Shown here piece by piece: positions 10,140 to 18,130 of a stretch of 23,147 nucleotides of DNA. Position 1 is the stretch's first letter. Each line of letters begins with the position of its first letter. The stretch comes from Priapulus caudatus (taxonomy: Eukaryota > Priapulida > Priapulimorpha > Priapulimorphida > Priapulidae): positions 9,664-32,810 of the forward strand of contig NW_014580296.1 in NCBI RefSeq assembly GCF_000485595.1, given 5' to 3'. Made by a program: the position numbers and the translations under genes. The notes below the pieces were generated by a model. That model was not told the origin of the DNA, searched no databases, and was given only the letters and a program-made list of their open reading frames with translations.

Positions 10140-10663
10140 TGGTGCGTGCGTGTAAACTATTCATGTAGCCTGCACGCCAAGTTGGGCTGAGCAAGCGTAA
10201 CATGGTTGAGTAGCCACTCTGACGTGTCTACGCTGCCACCGGTTGCACTGTTTACCCAGGGAGAGTCATTGTGCCGACTAGAAATCACACGACTATGTAA
10301 CGTCGTAAATATTAGTCATCATAAGGTCCGGGAGACTATATTGAAGACGAAAAAAGACAGAACGAATAAAAGAATCAACCCTGCGGACCGCAATGGAAAA
10401 AGCCTCAAGTTACCAACTAAAGAGGAAGGGAGAGAATTACAATACGAAATGACGGAGACAAAAAAAGCTAAAACTTAAAGGGATCCTCTGAAGATGGCGT
10501 GTGACGAAAGTAACGATGACGCTCGATGTGCGGCCACGTATTGTGGATCAAAGGATAATTACGTGGCTAGCATCTCTACTTGTGTTGTAGCCCCTTGATC
10601 TGATACAGCTACTAGTGCCCCACACGCTCAGTTTATTTGCCAAACTAAATTACATAACGCCGG
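10140..10663. other. Stretch without a recognised gene
   Basis: A plus-strand frame at 10206-10478 (90 codons, lysine-rich near its end) has no recognisable domain and no ATG at its start, so I do not call it. An 8-base inverted pair, CCACGTA and TACGTGG, lies near 10530-10566. Confidence 0.4.
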
Positions 10664-10780
10664 TGTCACGGTCTGATATTGCACCGGTCTGAAATTACCC
10701 CAGCACGTCGTGCGCATGAGTGAGTACGTGTAAAGCGCAGTAGCATTGGGCAAATGAGACTGCCGCGGTGGCAGTCAGCG
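10664..10780 (+). mobile_element. Transposon terminus fragment related to the 20092-20181 end
   Basis: TGTCACGGTCTGATATT, followed by GGTCTGAAATTACCCCAGCAC, matches the reverse complement of 20141-20181 almost base for base. Similarity continues more loosely through AATGAGACTGCCGCGGTGGC. It is one end of a DNA-transposon-like family whose other member here adjoins the large satellite. The opposite end of this copy is not seen. Confidence 0.6.
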
Positions 10781-10908
10781 TTGTACCGTAGAGTTTGGAC
10801 CGTAGTGCCTGCGATAACTAATACATATACTATACTATTATAGCTCATAATAAGCAGGAGATATCAAATAATTATGTTACAATCTACTTTTAGTATTTTG
10901 AGTTGACA

Positions 10909-10950
10909 ATGGTTGGTTTTGAACAATGTTTACGTTCAAAATAACCACAC
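10909..10950. repeat. Short hairpin
   Basis: GGTTGGTTTTGAAC and GTTCAAAATAACC face each other across nine bases. The stem is strong except for a small bulge. The function is unknown. The remaining sequence from 10781 to 11283 shows no gene. Confidence 0.5.
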
Positions 10951-11283
10951 CAACAAACTACCGCGAAGATGGCACACAGCCACACACTCGTTCTGTGACT
11001 AGTCAACATTGATTGATTTTTGTTGTTGTTGACTCGTCCAGCTATATGCAAGCACCTAGAAAAACGATCTGACGAAATAGGAGAACAAAGTGCCGAGTGA
11101 ACACAATTATGTCGTTTAATACCCGTGGAGTTACCGTGTTATCTAAATTTGCCGTGTTAATGGCAAATTTCGTTTGAGAAAACGGTTAGTTAAAAAATTT
11201 GTTCACTCAGTTCATTAAAATATTGCTTTTTTATAGGGTATTAACAACAACTTACAATAGTTTTTATAATGATCTGTTGTGTA

Positions 11284-11737
11284 AAGCCCGGCGCACATTG
11301 CCGAACATTTTGCTCAAAAACATCGTAGCAATGTTCCATGAAATGCTCGGCAATGTGCGGTGAAAAAAGTTGCCGAAGATTTGTTCTGAACAATGTTTCT
11401 GAAGATCGGAAATGTTCGATATCTCGAACATTGTTCGTCGAATGTTCGTCAATGTGCGCTGAATGTCGAACAATTCTAGGAACATTTGTAAAGTAGTAAC
11501 CAATAGCAGCACGATATGTGGTCACATGATTTTTGTGCCCAGTAATGCGCCGATCACGTGACTCTTTACAACACAGCTACTAGACGGCGCCATGAGATTG
11601 TTCGCTGCAAAATGTTCGGCAATGTGCACTCAGCAATTGTCCACCTGCACATTGCCAGACAAAAACATTTGTTCGGACAAACATTTGTTCGGACAAACAT
11701 TTGTTCGGGAAAATGTTCGGCAATGTGCGCCAGGCTT
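11284..11737. mobile_element. 454-bp foldback element flanked by TA
   Basis: The ends are AAGCCCGGCGCACATTGCC and, in reverse, AAGCCTGGCGCACATTGCC, continuing as GAACATTTT. TA lies immediately outside both ends (11282-11283 and 11738-11739), which looks like a target-site duplication of the Tc1/mariner type. A decayed three-base TWA site of PIF/Harbinger type cannot be excluded. Long arms of roughly 170 bases carry many copies of GGCAATGTGC and GTTCGGACAAACATTT in both orientations. The middle (about 11470-11590) is unique. There is no coding capacity for a transposase, so it is non-autonomous. Confidence 0.8.
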
Positions 11738-11917
11738 TATGAAACGGAACGGTTAAAAACTATAGTGCCACCACCGATTTCTAGCCATTGGCACAATGCT
11801 AAAACAGTCGAGCTGCTACTATACTGACTGCAACGTGCATTGTAGATTCTACTAGCAAAGTACCCATCCTTCGGACGGTGGGAATTCATGAATGAGTGTA
11901 ATAGTGTTGTAGCTCAC

Positions 11918-12068
11918 CTAAGGATTAAGGGCTTCTTTGTAAAGTATGTTTTTGGTCTTCGTGTGCTGTGTGTGAATGTACATCGCCCTGGGTTTGCCTA
12001 CTTGTGAAAGGGCAACATAGAGCATGCCATGGAAGAAGACAGGTGTGGTCAGGCCCAAGCCTATGGTA
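11918..12068 (-). pseudogene. Helitron helicase C-terminus, copy 1
   Basis: The minus-strand frame reads LGLTTPVFFHGMLYVALSQV (split here only for length) and then a short tail ending in NILYKEALNP and a TAG at 11918. This is the last conserved block of Pif1-like Helitron helicases, in which PVFSHGQLYVALSRV and a terminal VVYKE are the usual forms. The helicase unwinds DNA during rolling-circle transposition. Only about 47 codons survive, and upstream sequence is not in a continuous frame. Confidence 0.8.
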
Positions 12069-12215
12069 GTGAAAGTCTATGGTAGTGATGCTCACGGGTG
12101 CGGGCATATGCTGTGAATGTAGAGATGCATGGTTTAGCTGAGAAGAAGTACTTTGAAGACGTAAAATAGAATACAAAAGTTTATTTGATAAGATTTACAG
12201 GTGATGGGCACTAAA

Positions 12216-12467
12216 TTACAGAACTTTATGGTATACAACGTTGGTAGTGTCGTAGACAGAGTCTGATTTCCCTTGAGTTTGGTTGTGAGTAGTTTCCAGT
12301 TGAAGCTTTATCTCGGCGAAAGATTTAGCACGTAAGAAGCCAACGTAAAGTTGGCCATGAGAGAAGACGGGTTTTGGGAGGAAAATGCCCAGCTTTTGGA
12401 TTTTGAGTGTAGTACCATTGCCGAGTGATTCTCGAATATTGAGATTTAGTTTTCAGTGATAGCTTGC
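12216..12467 (-). pseudogene. Helitron helicase C-terminus, copy 2
   Basis: A second, different helicase end lies in tandem, about 150 bases upstream of the first. It reads KLGIFLPKPVFSHGQLYVGF followed by LRAKSFAEIKLQLE and a terminal TTNVVYHKVL with TAA at 12216. Just before it comes NIRESLGNGTTLKIQ. That resembles the earlier LN...NGT block of the same protein and seems to be joined directly to the GIFLP block, so the part normally between them has been lost. A TGA lies just before KLNLNI. Confidence 0.82.
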
Positions 12468-12496
12468 ATCGATGGACTAATCTATTTCCTGGTATT

Positions 12497-12630
12497 AATG
12501 TTCTTGTCCACTGGCCAGGCCGGTGAGTATTTCTGCATGTGTGTAAAGTCTATGGATTTTCTAGTGTAGTACGTTGCAGAGTCATGTCCGGAATATTTAG
12601 ATTTAGTTTTCAGTGATAGTTTCTATGAGT
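12497..12630 (-). pseudogene. Helitron helicase internal fragment, copy 3 or displaced part of copy 2
   Basis: Reading on the minus strand, a KLNLNI-like block (about 12590-12625) is followed after a stop by HAEILTGLASGQEH (12497-12539). That corresponds to the EAEILTG...G block found between the LN...NGT and GQTL...GIYLP regions of Helitron helicases. Its DNA repeats the KLNLNI segment of copy 2 about 160 bases away, so a local duplication has scrambled the gene. Confidence 0.65.
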
Positions 12631-12679
12631 TGTTTGTCAGCAGTTTGGATATGGTTTTCGGGGGTGAGATTTTTTGCGT

Positions 12680-12701
12680 ACATATATATGTATCATTATA
12701 T

Positions 12702-12738
<37 letters not shown>

Positions 12739-12787
12739 CATGTATATATATATGTATATATATATGTACATGTATATATACATATCT
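12680..12787. repeat. AT/GT microsatellite
   Basis: Runs of TATATA interspersed with TGTACATG produce a self-complementary, cruciform-prone tract between the Helitron remnant and the transposase gene. Confidence 0.9.
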
Positions 12788-12943
12788 AGACATATGGCCA
12801 TTTCAAATATAATATGTATGTAATATTTGCAGTGACATTAAATAAACAATAAACTACAATAAACTGACTGTTGTTTAAAATTTAGTGTAATTTCTCTTCT
12901 CTCGATAGGGTATACAACACAGAAAAAATTTTACAATCAATTT

Positions 12944-14827
12944 TCAAGCATTCTTTGGTACTATGCATTCCCTGAAATTACATAAATAAAAACACACCTT
13001 AATGATCTCTGTTGCCAGTGATAACTCGGTACTGTTCAGTGGAGAAACTAAGATTTTGTAGGTTTTCCCAAGTCCTATTATTCTTTCAATGTGCACACGC
13101 TTACTGGCTATCTTTCGGTCCTTCATTATTGATGCACCAGACATTCGATTTTTATGTTTAAAAAATGATGGGATGTTTATTGACACATTTGAAGATATAA
13201 ACAAGTCCTGTATGTTAAATCCTTTGTCGACCATTATGCTGTCCCCTGGATCACACATATTTTGTAGGTCACTTCTTTCCAATATCTGTCTGTCACTAGT
13301 TGACCCACCATACGCATCTGATAGATATGTCACTAAACCACCGGGTGATGTACCAACGACAACTTTTGCAGTATTCCGGTTCTTATACGTGGAGAATGTA
13401 GCTTGTTGTAACAATGGGTCCTTGGGTTTTTTAACTGGTACTTCAGTTCCATCCAAAATAACTCGAGTAGTAGGAAATTTAGCTTTAAAATCCGACGGGG
13501 AAAAATAGTGAATACAGTCGTGATGAGGCCACCAGTTAATCTGACCCCATTGCAGTGCCATGAAGTTAATCCATGTAACAAAAATATTAGTGACTGCACT
13601 TTCACTGACATCAAATGTTCTAGACAAAGCAAAGTTAGTCATATGCTCACGAAGTTTAATCAATGTTAAAAAAAACTGATCAGGTACTGATAATGTAGGA
13701 TCTACACCATGAAAATAATTCAGTCTATAGGCTGCTGGCCCAAGTGTATTTAAAACAAACAAAAATTTGTCGTAGGTTTCCAATCCAGTATAATAATGGA
13801 TTCCTTTTGGGTCTGTGACAAAAAATGTGGCAGAAAATCTGCGCAGAAGCGTACATTGTGAGCCTTGGTCTTTTAAGACTGGTCCTGGCGTTTCAGTTTC
13901 CAAAAGGGAGTCATCTGCAGAGTTATCTGGTAAAGCCAAAAATTGTTTTTAAGATTAAAATTATCTTTTGTTCTGTTATTTAAATAAAATAGATATTCAA
14001 ATAGAATGAACAAAATTGTTGCATGAGAACAGTGAATTAATATATTTTTGAACTTATGATAATAATGTAAGAATGAATCCTGTAATATTTAATTAAAGTT
14101 TATGGTGCTTATTATTTTATGTGAACAACCACACCAGTCAGCCGTAATACAAAAGAAAAAATTGATTTATTAAATACCTTCTTGTTCATTATCAAAAATC
14201 TCTTCAACTGGATCCAGAGGCAAAGATAAATCGGTTTCCAATGTTTCCATCATCTCCTTTTCAGATAACTCAAGAACCAGTTTTCTTTTAAAAGATCTTT
14301 CCCGTCTGGACATTTGCGATTCTGAAGGGGAATCATGCCATGGGAAAATGTGTGGGATGGCTGTACTTTTTAGGCGTTTCTGTAGTCTTACTGTGCCTAA
14401 AAAATTGAGCGACATTCTAATTAGTTATACCAAATGTGGAACAAAGTGAGGAAAAAAATGTAGGTTCGATTCCATTAATTTATTAATTATTTCCATAATA
14501 TTTATTACAATTATTTATTAATTTATAGGCCTAACAGATAATTAAAACGTCAGTGATTTTGATAGCTAGCTGCTAGGAGTGTATCTCTGACTAATCAAAA
14601 AATACTAAACACATAACATGTTTCAAAAACATACCTGAGGTGGTATTACCCATGTAATCATCATCGTCAAAATGTTGCTTACACACAACAGCATGTTTCG
14701 ATGGTGACCAGTTCTTTTCGCCTCTCCGCACTGCTTTCTTCCAAGCTATATATCTGGTCTGATTAGATTTCGGAAATGCATGGCCACCCCGTTCATGACA
14801 CAAAGGGACGCAGCATTCTGTAGGCAT
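12944..14827 (-). CDS. THAP-domain DDE transposase, ISL2EU-like, three exons
   Basis: Exons read as 14827-14635, 14396-14178 and 13926-12944 join to 464 residues with all frames matching. The donors are GTATGT and GTATTT. Both acceptors end in AG after T-rich tracts, and both introns are phase 1. Residues 1-84 form a THAP DNA-binding zinc finger: Cys at 5/6 and 10, W29, W40, C49 and H52. Its closing AVPTIF-like motif (AIPHIF, about 77-82) is completed only by the first splice, which strongly supports it. A helix-turn-helix of transposase type lies near 216-260. The DDE_Tnp_4 nuclease follows, with ILDGTEVPV (D296), IMVDKGFN (D371) and RVHIERIIG (E418). This THAP plus DDE combination is typical of ISL2EU/IS4EU transposons, which cut and paste DNA. 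No frameshift or stop is seen, so the gene could be recent or still active. Terminal repeats and the partner YqaJ nuclease gene of this superfamily were not found. Confidence 0.88.
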
Positions 14828-14883
14828 ATTAATGGCCTTTATATTGAAAATATTAATGACCTATGAGCATATGACCTATGTCA

Positions 14884-14935
14884 GAGCATATAAATCACTG
14901 ATTATATTATTATGATTGTGATTTATATGCTCTGC
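14884..14935. repeat. Perfect 16-bp inverted repeat upstream of the transposase
   Basis: AGAGCATATAAATCAC and its exact reverse complement are separated by about 20 AT-rich bases. It lies about 60-110 bases upstream of the transposase ATG on the minus strand. It could be a subterminal binding site of the transposon, part of its promoter or an unrelated hairpin. The rest of 14936-15360 shows no gene. Confidence 0.7.
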
Positions 14936-15361
14936 TATGTTGTACAAACACGTCTATTGTTTGAATGAGACCGAGTTGCGTATCAGCGCCGCCTATCGGG
15001 AAAATTGGCATTGCGGTCCCCCATTGAAATCCCCAATATCAGCAGTTTGTTTGGTCAGCAGTTAATAATTTCAGGAGCTTTCTGGTGAGCAGTTGGTAAT
15101 CACTGTCTGTGGGGCTGTCTGGGGGTTTAACATGTTTTGCCAACAATACATAATTCATGCAGGAATTGGAAAACCTACCTTAAGTGCAGGAGATAAAGGT
15201 ATATTAACGTGTATTAACTCAGCTACAAAGTTTTCGGCGTCAAACTCAACCGAACGTGAAGATGTGGTGAGCACATTGTCGTGAAGAGCATCATTATGGA
15301 TTTTGGGATATCCCAGGGGCCATGAGGGGAATTCCTTAACTTAAAAATAACTTAGCTAATA

Positions 15362-15390
15362 AAAATTCGCTGTTTCCCTTTTATAGTATA
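15362..15390. repeat. Repeat block B, copy 1
   Basis: The core TTCCCTTTTATAGTATA is shared with 17057-17073. In this copy block B lies before block A, whereas in the other copy it lies after it. Confidence 0.55.
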
Positions 15391-15483
15391 CATTTTAAAT
15401 TAAATATATTTTAAATATGCATATATTTAGGATGAAAGATAGAAGTTGCGCGCCTGGCGAGAAATGGATGTTTTTTTATTTCC

Positions 15484-15554
15484 GCGGCTGTCGAGTTTCG
15501 AACTCACGACCCCTAACGTATGAGGCAAGCGTGCTACCACTGCGCCACAGCGAA
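15484..15554 (-). tRNA. tRNA-Met-like pseudogene or SINE head
   Basis: On the minus strand, TGGCGCAGTGGTAGCACG (A box) is followed by an anticodon loop CTCATAC (anticodon CAT) and GGTCGTGAGTTCGAA (B box and T-loop). The right half closely resembles elongator tRNA-Met. The acceptor stem pairs at only four or five of seven positions, and the T-stem has a mismatch, so it is not a functional tRNA. A short A-rich tract follows the 3' end, which suggests a retroposed copy or the tRNA-derived head of a SINE. Confidence 0.7.
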
Positions 15555-15565
15555 TATCGTTGATG

Positions 15566-15755
15566 GTAGTCGCTTCGATACACCGGTATGCTATTTTTAG
15601 CCAGTGTTAAATAAAACGGCTTCAAATTTAACTTTATCCTGTTTTCATCATTGCAAAAGTGCGGCAATATTACTCTATTGCATGAGTGGTAATGCATCGT
15701 TTACAGTCAAGCAATTTAAATCATGCGAGCAGATCAAAGAACATAGCTCCACATC
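15566..15755. repeat. Repeat block A, copy 1
   Basis: About 175-190 bases are homologous to 16866-17042. Shared words include CCAGTGTTAAAT and AATGCATCGTTTACAGTCAA followed by GCAATTT. The plus-strand frame that runs through it (15604-15987) is not supported as a gene. Confidence 0.75.
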
Positions 15756-15812
15756 GCAAGCTGTCAAACAACGACGTACTACAATGGAAGCAGCGAAAGA
15801 AATACACGGGAG

Positions 15813-15913
15813 CGGCGAGCGATTTTGCTCCCGGTCAGGCTTTCAAAGCGCTCTGGTAACAACAATTACGAGAGGCGAAAATTTTAGAAGATACGAGAAA
15901 AAATCGCTCGCCG
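15813..15913. repeat. Perfect 14-bp inverted repeat
   Basis: CGGCGAGCGATTTT at 15813-15826 and its exact complement at 15900-15913 bracket about 73 bases. The left arm also sits in a smaller hairpin, GGGAGC...GCTCCC. It could be a small palindromic insertion. The sequence from 15914 to 16753 holds no recognised gene. Confidence 0.6.
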
Positions 15914-16753
15914 TGCTGCCGGCAGCGTTAGAAATTAGTTCGACCGCCGGAGGCCCCGAGCCCACCAAGTTTTTGCTGCGGGCATAACAATAACTTTTTA
16001 TATCGGCAGGGGTTAATTATTGTGGGGAGTGAGGGCACGACCAGTGACACCAGACACGCGCGTACCAAAAGCTGTTACCTGAATTCGTCAGCTGAATTGT
16101 AGAAAGTGAACTATTTTTATTCAGTTAGATATCTAGAAGCAACGTAAACCCTATATATACTTAAAAAAGACTGCTAGGCACTTGTAACTTGCGGATGTGC
16201 GGCAGGCATTGATCTATGCATGGGGTACCGTGGACTGCCAGGGAGGAGAAAAACGAAAGTAAAACCTTACGCAGAAGCTCCTGGCATTCCTCAGAGATTC
16301 CAGTACAAGTCTTTTTAACATACTCAAAGTAACTAAAAACTCTCTCTGAAGTTCTGAACTTGCTCAGTCGATGTAAAATAAAGTTGAAGAGATGAAAAGA
16401 AATAAAGTAAAAAAAAAGAAACTTGAAAATAACGCATGACACATCATTACCATGATTGTAATTCTTGATTTCTGTCTTTGTCATGTTACCTGACTATGTG
16501 TACTGTGTAGTGGCATGTCTGTCTGTGTGAATGAAATTGAATAAGAATGTGATTGCATGGTTTCTTAGTGGAGTGAGAATGAGATAAAAAAAATGTGACC
16601 GAATGTAATTTGTTTGACGATTCTCTAACACTGATAGTCTGATACTGGTGGCTGAGTGCTGAATGCTGATGGAATGATATTAATTAGAGTCAGTGCATCA
16701 AAATTATAGAAAATTTTACAAACAATCATGCTATGAAAAAGTAGCTCTGGCCA

Positions 16754-16850
16754 AGCCTAAAATAGCTCCTCGTAAAAAAAATTACGGAGACTCTTTTTTT
16801 TCATACAAAATCAAAAAAGAGCTCTCGTAAAAAAAGAGTAATTTTAGGCT
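16754..16850. mobile_element. Possible 97-bp mini-MITE
   Basis: AGCCTAAAAT at the left end is matched exactly by ATTTTAGGCT at the right. The arms go on loosely with CTCGTAAAAAAA elements and GAGCTC in both orientations. It lies directly before block A copy 2. No clear target duplication was found. Confidence 0.45.
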
Positions 16851-16865
16851 GAATGGCTAGTGACG

Positions 16866-17082
16866 GTCGATCGATATACCGGCCTGATATCGGTAGACCA
16901 GTGTTAAATGAAATGCTGTCGAATTGAACTTTATTCATGTTTTGATCGTTGCAAAAGATGCGCCTATATTACTCTATGAGTAGGTAATGCATCGTTTACA
17001 GTCAAGCAATTTGAAATCATGCAAGCAGATTAAGAGAACATAGGTAACAAAAAACGGCCTGTTCCCTTTTATAGTATAGATT
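16866..17082. repeat. Repeat blocks A and B, copy 2
   Basis: Block A (16866-17042) matches 15566-15755, and block B (17047-17082) matches 15362-15390. Here they are adjacent in the order A-B. No tRNA-like sequence accompanies this copy. The sequence from 17083 to 17289 shows nothing recognisable. Confidence 0.7.
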
Positions 17083-17289
17083 GTCTACTAGCTGAAACTT
17101 GCTGTATGCACTGTAGCTAATGCAGTGCATTGATTCAAAATTTGAATGGTAACTTACCTTGGTCAGATATAGTTGAACAAGACAGCCAATTTTAACCAGT
17201 ATTAATGGCTATAGAGCATCACAAATCAGGAATAAACAGAGAATAGAACACATATGTTGTTATCTACTCCTGATAATGTGAATAATTCA

Positions 17290-18125
17290 ACTATCCACGC
17301 TCTCTCCTCCCTCCTCCTCCTACTGCCACCATCACCTTCTCCGCTTCGATCTCCATCACCATCTCACCTCTTGCTCATCTATCACTGTCTCCCCTCCTCC
17401 TCCTCCTCCTGCCCCTACTCCTCCTCCATCACCTTCTCCCCTGCCTGCCTCCTCCTCCTCCACCCTACTCTGCAACACGCTTCTCCCTCTCCTCCTCCTG
17501 CCTCCTAGCTCCTCCTGCCCTCCGCCCCCTACTCCATCACTCTCTCCCCTCCTCCCTCCTCCTGCCCCTACTCCAACACCTTCACCCCTCCTCCTCCTCG
17601 CTCGCTACCTCATCTATCACCTCCTCCTCCTCCTTCTCCTCTTGCCTCCATCACGCTTCTTCATTCGATCTCCATCACCTTCTCCACTCCTCCTCCCCCC
17701 CCGTACTCCCATCACCATTCTCCCCTCCTCCTCCTCCTCCTCCATGACCTTCATCGATCTCCAACACCTTCTCCTCTCCTCCTCCTCCCCCCCATAGTCC
17801 AAACCTTCTGCCCTCGCTCCTTCCTCCTCCAACCACCTTCTCCCCTCCTCCTCCTCCTCCTCCTGCCCCTGTACTTCTCGCTCCATGACCTTCTTCATTC
17901 GATCTCCATCACCTTCTCCCCCCTCCTCATCCTCCTCCTCCTCCTCCTCCTACTCCAACCCTTCTCCCTCCTCCTCCTCCTCCTGCCCCAACTCTCCTCC
18001 TCCATGACCTTCTTTATTCGAGCTCCATCACCTTCTCCCTCCTCCTCCTCCTCCTGCCCCTACTCCTCCTCCACGACCTCTTCATTCGATTCGATTCACC
18101 TTCTCCCTCCTCCCCTCCTTCTAAC
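17290..18125. repeat. Polypyrimidine (CTC/TCC)-rich minisatellite tract
   Basis: About 830 bases are almost all C and T on the plus strand. Loosely repeated phrases include CTCCATCACCTTCTCCCCTC, CTCCTCCTCCTGCCCCTACT and CTTCATTCGATCTCCATCAC. The resulting serine/proline-rich and glutamate-rich frames on both strands are artefacts of the repeat. Such tracts can form triplex (H-DNA) and often cause assembly errors. Confidence 0.9.
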
Positions 18126-18130
18126 CCTAC

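Larger units (their letters stand above)
11852..12630 (-). mobile_element. Helitron 3' end with helicase remnants
   Basis: On the minus strand two helicase C-termini are followed by a typical Helitron 3' terminus: a small hairpin (CCGTCC, GAA loop, GGATGG, about 11863-11877), eight bases, then CTAG at 11852-11855 followed by T. Helitrons end in CTRR preceded by a hairpin and insert between A and T, which fits exactly. The stop codon of the last helicase frame is only about 65 bases from this end. The 5' terminus and the Rep domain are not in view. An AT/GT microsatellite and the THAP-DDE transposon lie beyond, so the upstream part is lost or interrupted. Confidence 0.8.

Noticed and set aside
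13089-13508. Plus-strand 139-codon frame.
   Set aside because: It is the antisense shadow of the transposase DDE domain.
16161-16484. Minus-strand frame of 107 codons with a plausible acceptor near 16354 and donor near 16271.
   Set aside because: No recognisable domain. The first half is translated poly-T/A sequence, and the candidate exon is only 82 bases with no partner exon.
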